Shown: positions 24,988 to 35,995 of the stretch, piece after piece
Layout of the letters: the number at the start of each line of letters is the position of its first letter
How positions within the stretch are numbered: the first letter of the stretch is position 1
Origin: Narthecium ossifragum
Lineage: Eukaryota > Streptophyta > Magnoliopsida > Dioscoreales > Nartheciaceae
Reading direction: 5' to 3'
Assembly: GCA_963920575.1 (NCBI GenBank)
Contig: OY986966.1
Span: 25,821,717 to 25,885,716, forward strand
DNA: 64,000 nt
The notes under the pieces: model-generated
What the model was told of the DNA's origin: nothing
Seen by the model: the letters and a program-made list of their open reading frames with translations, nothing else
The model's database searches: none
Position numbers and translations under genes: made by a program

Positions 24988-26217
24988 TCAAAAAATGGTC
25001 TGCTCCCCCAGCTCCTGCCCAGCCATTCCCTCCCTGATCACCTTCTCAAAGAACTCCTCCAATGTATCCTTCCCATAGCTTGGTGTCTTCTCCGCACTAT
25101 ACTCCCCCGTCTCTGCATCCCACACCAACATACTCTCTGCAGCATAGTACCTCCCTATCTTCCCGAACTCCGCGGCATCCTCCAACCCTGGGAAAATCTT
25201 CTCTAGGAAATCAAACATCCCAATTGCAAAGTCCATTACCCCTATAGGCACCTTCAGGAACTTTGGCTCCCGCCTGAGCAACCGGAATAGCAACTCCCCC
25301 TGCTCCAATGGCGTTAATGCCTTTCCTGGTCCACCAATCGGCAAAATCTTGTTCATCTTATCCTCATCCACCACACAATCGGCGATGAACGACGCCAAGT
25401 CTTCTTCGCTAATGGGTTTGCAAGCGCAGAGCCTCCCGTCGCCGAACATTACGTATGGCTTCCCGTCCTTCACCGTCTCCACCTGCCCGCCGAGGCTTTT
25501 AAAGAATGCCGTCGGCCGGACAATGCTGTAGGTGAAATTGGACGATTCGGAGGACTCTTTTATAAGCTCTGCTTCGAACTTGAGCTTAGCGCGCTGGAAT
25601 TCAAGAAGGGGTTTTTGCACACAGATGGCGGAGAGCAGCACGAAATGCGCGGCTCCGAGACGGCGTCCGGCGGCGAGACTGTTACAAGTGGCCTCGTAGT
25701 CGATCTTCCAAGAGTCTTTAACCCCGCCGGAGCGGCTGGCGAGGCAACAAACTACGGCGTCGATAGCCTGGCCGCGCGAGTCGAGGGACGAGACGAGGGT
25801 ATCAAGGTGGGTGACATCGGAGAAGACGACGGTGGCACCGGCAAGGTCTCGGAGGGTCTCTTCTCTGCTGCTGCGGCCGCGAATGCCGCTGCGCTCGCGG
25901 GCGATGGCTATGACATTGAACCCCCGCTTGCAAAGCTCCCGGACGACGAACTTGCCAATGTAGCCGGTGGAGCCGGTGACGAGGATAGTGATCTCTTGTG
26001 GAGGCTTGGTTCTAAAGGACGATGAGATGGGTGTGCGGGGTTTCTCTCTTGGAGGTGGGGGAGTGGGAAAAGTGGAAGCTTTAAAGGAGATGTTGAGGAG
26101 CTTTCTCGGGGAGGTGGTGGACGGGGTTTTGGGGAGGAAAAAGAAGGTGGAAGATGGTCGGGGGAAGGAGGAGAGGTGGCGGTGAAGCAGGATGGCGGGG
26201 GAGGAGGCGGCGGCCAT
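24988..26217 (-). CDS. DVR: Divinyl (proto)chlorophyllide 8-vinyl reductase, chloroplastic
   Basis: Intronless 409-residue protein. Reduces the 8-vinyl group of divinyl (proto)chlorophyllide with NADPH to give the monovinyl form, a step in chlorophyll synthesis. Residues 1 to about 70 are rich in S, T and P and lack acids, as expected of a chloroplast transit peptide. The NADPH-binding Rossmann loop TGSTGYIG (81-88) follows ITILV. Later blocks include [93 protein letters not shown] and [11 protein letters not shown], characteristic of plant DVR. Length is normal and the frame undamaged. The 5' coding half is GC-rich. The ATG at 26215-26217 gives the whole transit peptide; an in-frame extension upstream was not needed. 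Confidence 0.93.
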   Translation of the reverse strand: MAAASSPAILLHRHLSSFPRPSSTFFFLPKTPSTTSPRKLLNISFKASTFPTPPPPREKPRTPISSSFRTKPPQEITILVTGSTGYIGKFVVRELCKRGFNVIAIARERSGIRGRSSREETLRDLAGATVVFSDVTHLDTLVSSLDSRGQAIDAVVCCLASRSGGVKDSWKIDYEATCNSLAAGRRLGAAHFVLLSAICVQKPLLEFQRAKLKFEAELIKESSESSNFTYSIVRPTAFFKSLGGQVETVKDGKPYVMFGDGRLCACKPISEEDLASFIADCVVDEDKMNKILPIGGPGKALTPLEQGELLFRLLRREPKFLKVPIGVMDFAIGMFDFLEKIFPGLEDAAEFGKIGRYYAAESMLVWDAETGEYSAEKTPSYGKDTLEEFFEKVIREGMAGQELGEQTIF

Positions 26218-26849
26218 TTGGGCGGTGGTTGGTTAGGAGGAGTGGTGGCGAGATGGTGTTGAATTGGGATTTGGAGTTCTTTGAGTGGGTTTTCTGGAAG
26301 TTTGCCATGGCAGTGATGAGTGCTGACCTCCCGTTTTTTTCACATCTCCAGACCAGTTATCCGGTAAAAAATTTTATTCTTTATTTATTATTTAATTTAC
26401 CCTGTGGTTTCAAATTTTCACTATCAGGACCATGGATTTAAAAAATTACATTTTAATTAATACACCAACTTTACGAACTTACGCACTTTAGTCTCATCTA
26501 ATCTAACTTAAATGATTTCCCGCTGGTTATATAAGATTTTGTTAGAGGCTATTCACATCCAACACTGTCGGAGTTGTTTCGACGATAATTAAGATATTTC
26601 GTCTACAGTTTCTCATGCATAGTTAGCATGATAATTTTGTGCGCGTAAATAAAATATTTGTGTACTAAAAGAATGTTCAGTAGACACTGATTTCATGCCT
26701 CGTGCACGTCAATTTTTATAATAAGTGTGCATCTGTTCTATTTCACGCTGACTAAAAAAATATACTTAAAGATTTATTTGTCTAGTTTTATTTTATTATT
26801 GGATGAATAAAGTTTTGTATACATGAACAATTGATATGTGTAATACATA
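26218..26849. promoter_or_regulatory. DVR upstream region
   Basis: Presumed 5' UTR and promoter of the minus-strand DVR gene, passing into AT-rich DNA. No clear TATA box could be assigned. Confidence 0.3.
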
Positions 26850-27140
26850 TGCCATCGAATCGGTAGTCCACTATCGATTATTTCATCTAGTCCAATGGTA
26901 GTGGTCTACTGATGGACTAAATTAATGAATCGGTAGCTCATTAATGATTGAATTGTACCGGTAGTGAGGTACCGATTGGTTGATAGAATTCATCGATTTC
27001 TCACTACTGATGGATCAGATGAATAATTTAATTGGTAGTGAGATACCGATTCATTAATATAGTCCATCGGTATACCATTACCGATGAACTATATGAAAGA
27101 ATCGATAGTCCACTACCGATTTGGACATATGTAATACACA
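26850..27140. repeat. ATCGGTA/TACCGAT palindromic array, block 1
   Basis: Dense, irregular array of ATCGGTAGT and ACTACCGAT words in both orientations, spaced by 15-40 bp, bracketed by GTAATACATATGCC near 26840 and GTAATACACATGCC near 27128. Looks like the subterminal repeat region of a DNA transposon. A second block lies at 28080-28270. Confidence 0.55.
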
Positions 27141-27234
27141 TGCCACATCAACATGTACATAAATCAGCGTCGCTCTTATTGGATATAGCCAAACATTGAA
27201 ATGAACTGATGGATGGGTCCGGAAAAAAGGCAAG

Positions 27235-27480
27235 GCTTAATTTGTATATATGGATATTTTTTCATGTGTTTGATTAAGCTCCAAAGAAATTAAGCTTAAG
27301 TCAAGAATGCTCTGCTTGAATGTCTGGATCTCTAAAGTGATCTTTTTTTGGTTTTTTTATTGATTAATTTAATCCGAAGGCTGAATTATCTCTTTTGGGT
27401 GTAAGATAAAGATTCTGAAATGTGTAAAAATCTGTAAAATAGATGTCTCATTGTCATTAATGTCTCACAAACCATGGTGC
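27235..27480 (-). repeat. Duplicated 3' flank of the aspartic protease unit (copy 1)
   Basis: TTTTTTCATGTGTTTGATTA, AAGCTCCAAAGAAATTAAGC and GTCTGGATCTCTAAAGTGATC recur at about 43300-43440 and 48125-48310, always downstream of a minus-strand protease copy. The duplicated units therefore include over 400 bp of 3' flank. Confidence 0.65.
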
Positions 27481-27589
27481 TGTCTCTTGCTCTCTCTCGC
27501 GAAAGAAACTCCTTTCGTAATTGCTTAACGTAACCATCACGCCACATGTGCATTTGATAGATATATATGACGTCGACAAAGGGACAACT

Positions 27590-28075
27590 CACATCCCCTT
27601 ATAATATAGATATATTTTTTTATATGTAGCACGATGTTTATAAGTTAACGATTATATTGCTCTATGTAGAGTCTATGTGGAGCAATTATGCTACGTTGAG
27701 CCTACGTAAGGGGATAGTGAAAGATGGGGGAGGTTAGTGGGGGAGAGACGGGGGTTAGTGAAGAGTTACTGTGGGAGATGGAGAGAGAGGAACGGGGAGT
27801 AGTGAGTGGTTATCTTGTTAGGTGACGAGGGGCTCACTAATATATATACATCTCTTATATAGAACAGAATAATTATAAGTTAACATTCCTATTGCCCTAG
27901 GTGGATGGGGTATCCTATGTGAAAGTTTGGGGGGGTGGGGTTATTGCATGTAGAGGAGAGAGAGAGAGGATTGGTATTGTGGGTGAGGAATTAAAGTGGG
28001 TGGTTACTCTGACAGGTGGTAGTGGATCCACTAGTATATACACATAAACAAGAAGGGTAAAGATCTGTGTACATA
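27590..28075. repeat. Imperfect direct duplication, AT-rich to GA-rich
   Basis: Two successive ~230-bp stretches start with TATATAGA/TATAAGTTAAC and end in GGGAGA/GAGAGAGG, then a TCACTAATATATATAC or CCACTAGTATATACAC tail. Probably two tandem copies of one small element. It separates the protease copy-1 gene from its duplicated 3' flank. Confidence 0.4.
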
Positions 28076-28079
28076 CTCC

Positions 28080-28270
28080 TCGATCGGTAGATGTCTATCG
28101 ATTATGTGACTCGATTGGTATACATTTACCGATCAGATGATTCACACATTCAATCAGTATATGTCTACCGATTGGTTGATCTAATTCATCGGTAGATGAT
28201 CTAATCCATCAATAGAACACTACCGATAGATTAGATGGCGCGATCAGTGGATGTTCACCGATCGATGGCA
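28080..28270. repeat. ATCGGTA/TACCGAT palindromic array, block 2
   Basis: Same word family as the block at 26850-27140 (GATCGGTAGATGTCTATCGAT, ATTGGTATACATTTACCGAT and similar). The two blocks could be the two subterminal regions of one transposon about 1.4 kb long, but terminal repeats were not identified. Confidence 0.5.
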
Positions 28271-28548
28271 TGTACACCATGTACCCCAACCGGAGTTCAT
28301 ACAAGAAATTAAGTGTTATTTTAATATCTCTTTACATGTTGGATTCAAATTAAAAACTTTAAAAGCTAGTCGCGCAAGCATCGGAGGAGCATCTCGTGAG
28401 GAGCATTGCAGGTTCAGATTATTGAGTCTGTGTAAAATAGTTAGTTTTGTGTGACAATCATTTTTCTTATTCACGCATTAAGGAAGAGAAAACTACTTCT
28501 TTATAAAGCCCTCCATAGATAAAGGTGGATCGATCAAACGATCATTAG

Positions 28549-29894
28549 CTAGTTTTGTCCATCACGCGAACAATCCTCTGGAACAAATGACAGCTCCATC
28601 CTTCGAACATCATAGACGAACCGAGTGTTGAATTGCAGAGACGTCCCTATGATCGTCAAACTTGGATGCGGCATAATCATCAAACAGAAAAAGTGCTGGC
28701 TCTCATCAATCGCGAACACTTCCTGTGCTCTGATTTGAAGAATTGCCCCATCAAAATGAAGTGACATGCTAGGAAGGTACTTCCGTTCGGCATTTCGTAG
28801 CAGAGATCGAGCTTCGGTTTATGGATCCGTTTGAGGTTTAAGACGTGGAAATAATATACCATTGCGTTAGTGAGGATATCGTAGGCCGGACGGATTAAGA
28901 ACGTGAACGTCGTACCTGAGTCGATGGCGACGCCACTACTCCGGTCGGCCCTACGCACAAAGGTGTTCGACGGAATGTTGAGGTGTTGGCCGTCGAGGCT
29001 TATGTCGTTCAATTTTAGCCAATAGTTGAAAGTATCATCATAATGCAAGAATCGGGTTGTCTGCAACTGCCCTCGGATTCTTATGTCGGAGCCGAAGCGT
29101 AAGAAGCCGGACACTGCAGTTCCGGGCCGGAAAAAACAATAGGAGAATCGGCCGTCTCCGGTGCGTTTCACCATCTGGTTTGCAAAGGACACACTGTGAA
29201 GATTCAGTCCCATCAAACCGGCTGCCGGGCTGGCAGAAGGTGGATTGATGACCTTGAGAGTGCAGCCTAATGGCACATCTTTCATGCTCTCCGATGACCT
29301 GCTCGATGTTGCGAAACCGAGGGTCTCCTTCGAGAGAATGCCAGCTACAATTATTTGTTTGTCGCTGCCAACGCCGTAGGTGATTTCGTATTCGCATCTG
29401 TTACGGACGGATCGAAATGGGCGCACACAAAGAGGATCATTGGAAGGGAGCTGACGATATGAGGACGACAACCCAGGATCGAAGAGGGGGGCGCTCGGCG
29501 AGAACTTTGGCTCACAAGTTTCACATTGTGCCCATGTTAAGTGGCTGCCGGTGTCCAAGACGAGGCTGAGTGACTTCTGTGCACGGCCGGTGCCGATACT
29601 AAGAGACACCAAATAAGTAAAAGCCCTCTCATTCGGAAACACCGGAGCTCGTATCCCCGCCGTGTCTAATGAGTCGATGTAGGATTTGGATGATTCAACG
29701 GACATATAGAGGAGTTCACTGTCAGTGAGATTTCTTGGGGAACTAAAGTGGCTGTGGAAGAGCTCGAGGCTGAGGCCGCCTTTGGTGGTGTTGGTGGCTA
29801 TGGTGGAGACAGGGAAGACCATGGTGATCAGAATGAAGAGAAGAAACATGGTGGCGATGATCACTTGAGATGGTGGTTGATAAATCTTTGCCAT
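28549..29894 (-). pseudogene. Aspartic protease copy 1 (A1, nepenthesin-like), 7-nt deletion
   Basis: Start chosen at the MAKIYQPPSQ methionine (29892-29894), which is shared by all minus-strand copies; the frame also runs further upstream. A hydrophobic signal segment (VIIATMFLLFILITMVFPV) and propeptide precede the first catalytic motif LVLDTGSHLTW; the flap segment EITYG and the second motif AIDSGTTFTFL are intact. Compared with copy 2, seven bases are missing near 28780 (GGTACTTCC where copy 2 has GGTATTTCACGAATCC). This shifts the frame after LDLCYEMPNG and ends the protein after ~404 residues with an unrelated tail. The lost C-terminus is still readable in another frame (FNTRFVYDVRRMELSFVPED...) to the stop at 28549. 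Upstream TATA box present. Family: secreted or vacuolar proteases such as CDR1-type, some acting in defence. Confidence 0.88.
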
Positions 29895-29954
29895 TGTGCT
29901 GCGTTGAACAAAGGTGTATACTACTGTACTGAGAAAAGTGGTGGTTGAAGGGAC

Positions 29955-29964
29955 CATATATAAG
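29955..29964 (-). promoter_or_regulatory. TATA box of protease copy 1
   Basis: On the minus strand CCTTATATATGG lies about 62 bp before the chosen ATG, inside a promoter block shared by copies 1, 2 and 4 (degenerate in copy 3, deleted in copy 5). Confidence 0.6.
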
Positions 29965-30029
29965 GAAGATGGTCATGAGTTATATACAGTGTCTAGAAAT
30001 CTATACACTGCATGGATTTTAGACAGCTG

Positions 30030-30205
30030 AGATATTACCGAATCTTACATTCATGCATGGACGCCCGCACACGCATGTGTCATATGGTAGCTTATCCTGC
30101 TTCTCATGGGGTAAAAAACAGATGATATCTTTCATGCATGCACATGTGACACCTGACACGTACGGTAGCTTATCTACTTTCTCATCAGGGAAAAAAAAAC
30201 ATAAT
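30030..30205. repeat. RY-rich tandem repeat array A, segment 1
   Basis: Repeat unit of about 60-70 bp: GATATCTTT, then GCATGCATG, then TGATACATACGGT, GGCTTATCCCGTTTCTCATC and an A-run. Array A lies upstream of protease copy 1 and is broken into segments by later insertions (30206-30478, 30512-35995, about 36083-39107); it continues at 30479-30511, 35996-36082 and 39108-39545. Confidence 0.8.
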
Positions 30206-30478
30206 CGGCCCATTTGGTACACGAATAGATTTTGAAAATAACTATTAACCCGGATCAAGGGAGAAATATTTCTGAAATATTCTCGAATTCACTACTTATT
30301 TCACTCCTTAACCCCCAACGCCCTTCCCTTTATTTCATGTAATCATTACAAAGTTATTTTCATTCTCCACTCTACTTTTTCATTATTTCAAATAATTATT
30401 ACAAAGTTATTCCCAATATCTAAAATAAAGTCCTTTAACTCGGAATAAAATTAATTAATCTCATACCAAACGAGGCCG
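30206..30478. mobile_element. Tourist-like MITE inside array A
   Basis: Left end CGGCCCATTTGGTAC and right end in reverse complement CGGCCTCGTTTGGTAT form inverted repeats, flanked by AT on both sides (full TSD unclear). 273 bp, AT-rich, non-coding. It interrupts the A-run of one tandem repeat unit, whose GATATC part resumes at 30479. Confidence 0.7.
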
Positions 30479-30733
30479 ATATCTTTTGCATGCATGCATG
30501 TGATACATACGCACTACTAGAAAAAAAGGTAAAGATCACGCTAAAAAAATCAAAAAGAGTGATAAAGAAAATGACTCAATAACTATTGTTACAATTTGCT
30601 TTTTTTAATCACAGTTATTGAAAACCGTGATTAAATATGTAAAGTAATCTCAGTTGTTAACTGTGATTAAAACTACGTGATGGTTTTTAATTAGAACACA
30701 GGTTTTATGTGTAATTGAAACCTAAGCAATTAC

Positions 30734-31572
30734 ATGTATCTTATTAGAAGTCCCGCGCGGCTAATGAAATTACTAACTCCCCGCGTATACTTTTCCCTAG
30801 CTCTCTTCGTTTCCACGGTTCTCTCCCATTGCGATCCTCTCCATCGTCGTTCCCACACTTTCCAACACCGATTCGTTTACCATTTCGCGCTCGATCCCCG
30901 AGATAATATGCCTTTGGTGGGAGGTGAGGGAGGTTATGCCGGAAGCCCTAGAGGTATATATCGATCCCTTAATACCCTCCTCCTTTCATTGTTATTCTCT
31001 CACCCCCCTCTCTCATCGCCCCACGCCGTCGCCACGATCATCGCCTTTGTGATCCACGCCGTCGCCATCGATCCACCATCATCGCCCCACGCCGCCGTCG
31101 ACCAGGGAGAGAGCTGCTCGCCCAACCCTCATCGCCCCACGCTGTCACCATCGATCCACGCCGTCGACTGTGAGTTCTGTCACCCTTTCTCTCTTTCGGT
31201 CTTTTCTCTATTTCTGGCTCTCTCTGTCTTTGGGATGAGTGAAGTGGGTTTGGGAGATGGCTTTGGCGAGTGGGTTTTAGAGTTGCTGGAGAGGGAGGGG
31301 GTGATGGACAGTATTCAGGAGTGAAAATGGGGAGGAATGACGGGGCAAGGAAAAGGGGAAACCGAGGAAAAGGGGAGGAAGAAGAGTCTTGGGGCCTTCT
31401 TCTCCGATTTTTTTTCTTTCCCTTTTTTCCCTCTCTCTCTATTTTCTTCTCTGCTGTTGTTGCTTCTGAGAACCAGCTTTTTTTCTTTTCTTTTTTTTGG
31501 CTGATTTGTTCTATGCTGAATAGAAGTCTCTCTCTCTCTCCATCAAAAATTCTGGAGGGAGATTTCACTTGA
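30734..31572. other. Low-complexity GC/CT-rich stretch in CACTA element
   Basis: Frames on both strands here are driven by repeated TCGCCCCACGCCGTC words and CT/GA runs. It may be a captured 5' UTR/promoter and first exon of some gene, but no family can be named. Confidence 0.3.
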
Positions 31573-32084
31573 TCAAAATGGATTTTCCCCCCCTACCTAT
31601 GCTTGCAGAAACTAAAGAATTTGTGGAAAACCACCTTTTTACCTTTTGCCTGTTTAGTTTCTGTACTGCCAGATGATAGACAACTCTTTAAAGGTTGAGA
31701 TTTATCTCACTCAAAGTTACATGTTCTGATGATTCTATTTATCTGATAGATCGACATGACTCTATTATGATTCTATGTGCTTTTTGCTATTCATAATAGC
31801 ATGGTAATGAGCTACACAAGTAGTTTATCCAAAGGTTTGGAGGATTCAGTGGATTTTGAGCAGATTCAATGGATATTGAGCATCTTTTAGACGTTCTTCA
31901 GTATAAGAATAAGAATGGAACATTAGAAGGTGTTTTCAATGCTTCCGGACCGCGTTTTTTTATTTATGTTCTTTAGTAATGCTTTGTTGCTTTTATGTTC
32001 TTCAGTAATGCTTTATTTATGTTGCTTGACATGCTTTGTTGCTTGATGTTGCTTGACATGGTTATTTATGTTCTTCTAGACCAG

Positions 32085-32430
32085 GTGTCACCCTTTGTGG
32101 AAGGCTAGATCTTTGACACCTGAAGAAGCAAAGATGGCAGAAGACCTGCAAGATCAAGGAGGAAAATCTGTTGAAAATGAGGATGCTGAATCACTGTTTA
32201 CTGCTATGTTGTTTTGCCAATTATAATCTGGCTTATATTTTACTATTTCATTTACCTTGATTGTTAACCTTTATAAGCTGCGTCTTACTTGCCAAAAGTA
32301 GAAAAAACAATTGCTGATTAAAATTTGTGTTGGTATGCTTGCAGAAGATGCTCCTTATGGAGGTTTTTACTGGAGGTTCTGTAAAGAAGAAAATAATGGA
32401 GAATGAATTTGATCCTGAGGTACAACTGTT
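32085..32430 (+). other. Exon-like segments of unknown origin in CACTA element
   Basis: After an AG at 32085 one frame reads CHPLWKARSLTPEEAKMAED and continues acidic to a stop near 32226. A second segment at about 32346-32419, between an AG acceptor and a GT donor, reads KMLLMEVFTGGSVKKKIMEN. They may be transduplicated gene pieces. I do not recognise the family. Confidence 0.35.
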
Positions 32431-32595
32431 TCTGTTTGTGAGTTATTTGGTTTGAAACTAGTGATTGTGTAAAGCTGCTTTCTTATTGGTCTTGCAACAT
32501 CTTAGAGTTCAACAATCTAATGGTTGAAGCATTGCCATCCATTCTTGGGTTGTATTTTATCTTGGCATCGCTAATCTCATTTTTCTCAATATCAG

Positions 32596-32980
32596 TTACT
32601 GATGACTTCTCTTGCCCTTTTTGCCTGGTGCGTTGTGCAAGCTTCAAGGTATATATATTTTTTTTATTGAATTTTGTTTCCATCTTTGCATAATGAACTT
32701 TGTTTTCTTTTTTTAGTTTTGATCGTTCAGCTTTAGACTAAATTTGTGTTCTAACATATTATGTTTGCTGCTTATAGGGTTTGAGATACCATTTGACTTC
32801 TTTCCACGACCTATTTAATTTTGAGTTTTGGGTTGGTAAACTTCTCTAAGCATCAGAATGTTTTCGTGTTTGATAACTACATTAATAAACTCAAAAGCAT
32901 TAGCTTTTTTTTTTTTCCAGGTAACCGAACAATATCAAGCTGTCAATGTTTCTGTGAGGACAGACATTTGGAAGGCTGAG
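32596..32980 (+). pseudogene. Captured exons of a Polycomb VEFS-box gene (EMF2/VRN2 type)
   Basis: Three consecutive exons in order: 32596-32648 (VTDDFSCPFCLVRCASFK), 32778-32831 (GLRYHLTSFHDLFNFEFW) and 32921-32980 (VTEQYQAVNVSVRTDIWKAE). Each has an AG acceptor, the first two have GT donors, and phases agree. This is the single C2H2 zinc finger (CPFC...H...H) and the segment after it in plant Su(z)12 homologues, subunits of Polycomb repressive complex 2 that silence flowering genes through H3K27 methylation. The N-terminal region and the C-terminal VEFS box are not visible nearby, so this is a fragment. It lies wholly within the CACTA element. It is undamaged, so capture is recent or the sequence is constrained. 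Confidence 0.82.
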
Positions 32981-33604
32981 GTTTCTTTACCATATTCACC
33001 AAAGTTAATTGGTGTTGTTCTGTTTAATTTCTGTGGACTTCAAAGCTGAACTTTCATTAATCAGGTAGTATAAAGTGAATTAGCGCACTATGCAAGTTGT
33101 TTGGGATATACATGTATTATTGTGCATGCATGTTCTAGTCTTACATGTGGTTTGCTGTTGGACATAAGGATAAAAAGCATCTCTGAATATGGGTTTGAAT
33201 CAGTGAGAAGCCTCTTCGCAAAATAAGGATAAGAAGCAGCCAGTACTTTTAAAATTAGGGTCAGCATATAGGGCCAAACCTTCTATAATGGTAAGCGACC
33301 TCAATATCAATGCATAATAAGCTAGGCTTGCAAGCATTTAACCAACCAAAGAAATGATAGTTAGAAGTACAGATTGATAAATTCTGGAAATACAGCCCGA
33401 TCAGAACAGAACATAAGCATGATTGATAAATTTTGATACATCAGAATGGTTATTTATAAGTGCATCTTGCATAGAATTTGAATTTCCTATAATTTTTTAT
33501 CTAATAATTGGTGGTGGATTTATTGTAGTTTTACTGAATTTATCTAAAGCCTATGTGGTGCTTTATCTAATATGTTTACTTTTTCTTTTTTGGGTGTGTG
33601 TGAA

Positions 33605-34250
33605 GGGACGTTTACATTTCTCCCAAGGTGATTGTGTTGGAAGAGGGAAGAGCTCCATTCAATCCAAAAACATCACGACTAGGTAAGATTTACTATTTGT
33701 GTCTTAATAATTTTTACTTGACATCTTTTAGTGTATACATGTAAAGGGTTATGAGATTGTGTATTTCCCACTATTTACTATCTCCACAATTGGTTTTATT
33801 GATATAGTTAATATGATTTCCATTACTGTTTCTTAAACATGAGGTCTTACAGTTCAATGGAAAAAAGAATTACACGGATGCCGAAATTGATGAAGTACGA
33901 GCTGAGTGGATAAGTTTCGTCCTTCGAAGAATCTGATCGGCTATTTACATGTAAGTTTGCTACTTAGGTAAATAACTCTTGTTGTTTAATTGCTTATTTC
34001 TTGTCTATTCAAATCAATTAACCTAGTCGAAAAAACTCTATATGTGATACTAAATTTGCAATCATCTAAGATCCTGTTCTATGTGACTGAAAGACTTATA
34101 TTGAGAAAACTAGTATTCCTCAGGGTTTCTATCCAGACTTGTCGGAATGCACATGGATGGTTTCTATCCATACACTTCGAAGTGGTATGATTCAACTAGT
34201 GGGTTGGATCCAGGTGGAGATTCTGGGGTTGGTGGGTATATGCATGGAAG
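33605..34250 (+). other. Further exon-like segments in CACTA element
   Basis: Short protein-like stretches: DVYISPKVIVLEEGRAPF at 33606-33682, ending in a GT donor; FNGKKNYTDAEIDEVRAEW near 33853-33912; GMHMDGFYPYTSKWYDS then GGDSGVGGYMHG near 34146-34250. They look like exons of a second captured gene or the 3' part of a chimera. I cannot assign a family. Confidence 0.4.
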
Positions 34251-34797
34251 GATTGTTTGATCATATTTTTACGATGTGCTTGATTTCCCTTTCTCAAAGT
34301 TGTAAGGAAGGGATATGTAAATTCTGTAAACTAGAAGGTATCCGACCACCTTACATTATTAGAGCGTCTTCAGGTGGGGATTCCAGGCAGTATTTATATT
34401 GGTTTTCGTGTAGGCACACTGCCTTATCAGTTGAATCATGTTTTAGGATCCAGCCTATGGTGCTTAACAGTTAACACAACTTTCTATTGGTTTTCTTATG
34501 ACTATTGAGATACTTCTCAGGTATATTACGTGAATGCATGACACTCATTGTTTTTGGTTCTTAAGCATGGATGACCTTACCTTTGGAATGATAGGCTTAT
34601 TATTTTTCATTCTCACTGTTGGATGAAGAGTTTGTATGTAGCGCTGCTGCTTAACTGGTTTGATAGTTGATACTCCTGAATATCATGTCACCATTTTATT
34701 GTCATTGAATTCTTGTACATGTATTTTCCAGTTTTGCAATTAGAGAAGTATGTGCAGCAAGCTGCCTTTAAACTGCAAGTTTTCATGCTCTTGTCAG

Positions 34798-35030
34798 CTT
34801 CACACCTTCCTCTCTTTTCATGTTGTTGGTTGTTACAAAATAGTTCTGCTATCTTAAACTGCAAGTATGTGCAGTTTCACACCTTCCTCTCTTTTCATGT
34901 TGTTGGTTGTTATAATATAGTTCTGCTATCTTAAACTGCAAGTATACGTAGCTTCACACCTTCCTCTTTTCACACCTTTCATAGTTCTGCTATCCTAAAA
35001 GATGTTACTGGTTGTTACAAAATAGTAGTT
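34798..35030. repeat. 77-bp tandem repeat, three copies
   Basis: Units start at 34798, 34875 and 34952 with TTCACACCTTCCTCTCTTTTC and contain TTGTTGGTTGTTA and TAGTTCTGCTATC; the third copy is partly deleted. Inside the CACTA element; non-coding. Confidence 0.75.
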
Positions 35031-35995
35031 GCCTGCTTTCTTTTCCTGTTGTTGGCTTTGATTCACTGACGAGAAGATCAGCAGTTGTCTTTTCTGATCA
35101 CCACACCTTCCTCACTTTTTCCTTCATGCTTTTTATTCAGCAGTTGGCTTCTCTCTCATTCAACCCTCACTTCAGACTTCCAGCTATTCAGATGTCATCA
35201 CTTCAAGCCTACATACTATCATGCTGCCATTCTATAGTTTACATTGTTTCTGCTCATGGCATTTCACTACTTGCAGGTGTATTTGATGATGAAGATCACC
35301 ACATCTAGTCAATGGCATGCGTGACATCTTAATGGAGACAGATTTGTTTAGCTTTTCTTACGTTCTTTGTTTTCGTTGTTGAGATGATGCAAACGTAACT
35401 TTTAGCGAATTGGAGTTATTGTTGATTAGCTTTTCTTTTTTAGATTGAGGATTCTGGGTTAGCTTGTATATAAAGAATTACTTTATTTTTGATGTACTAC
35501 AACTCATTTGACAGTTTCAATATATATTATGAGTTTTGTTGGTTGCATTATTGTTTTGTATACATTGCACTTGTGGTGATGTTTGGGAAAATAGTTTTAG
35601 GTTTGGTAAATGAAAATATTACATTTTGGCAGTGATTGAATAAGGAGACAATCACAGGTTTTTGAAAAAACTGAGATCTAAAATGGTTATAGATCACAGC
35701 GTTGTTGGGTTTCCATCTCAGTTGTTGGCTGAGATCTAAACCGTTTAATAGGACATGGCTAAATTATTTTCATCTCAGTTTTTAACCATTAATCACACAC
35801 ATTAACCGTGATTGAAACCTATAATACATCTCAGTTTTTAAACGTGATTGAAACCTATAATACATCTCAGTTTTTAAATGTGATTGAATAAAACTACTTT
35901 CAATCACACTCACATAGATCACGGTCTGAAAACCGTGATGGATGTGAATAGATCACAGAGAAAAACCGTGATTAAAAGCCTTTTTTCTAGTAGTG

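Larger units (their letters stand above)
30512..35995. mobile_element. CACTA (En/Spm-type) transposon, non-autonomous, with captured exons
   Basis: Starts CACTACTAGAAAAAA and ends TTTTTTCTAGTAGTG, perfect CACTA-type termini. A 3-bp TSD ACG lies at 30509-30511 and 35996-35998, and removing the element rebuilds an exact tandem-repeat unit (TGATACATACG/GTGGCTTATCCC). Subterminal repeats of the GTGATTAAA / ATCTCAGTT / ATCACAG kind fill 30580-30700 and 35640-35975, as binding sites for the element's own protein would. No TNP1/TNP2 transposase frame was recognised, so it would need a helper. The interior holds three exons of a Polycomb EMF2-like gene, further exon-like segments and a 77-bp tandem repeat. 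The two flanking ORFs near 31 kb are low-complexity. Confidence 0.92.

Noticed and set aside
25615..26025. 136-codon plus-strand frame opposite DVR
   Set aside because: Antisense shadow of the GC-rich DVR coding sequence.
30030..30200. CRISPR-like array interpretation of the tandem repeats
   Set aside because: Units are contiguous imperfect tandem repeats without unique spacers, in a plant genome.
30734..31568. 196- and 176-codon frames on opposite strands in the CACTA element
   Set aside because: Low-complexity S/P/H-rich and K/R/E-rich translations of repeated CCACGCCGTC and CT/GA runs; no domain.
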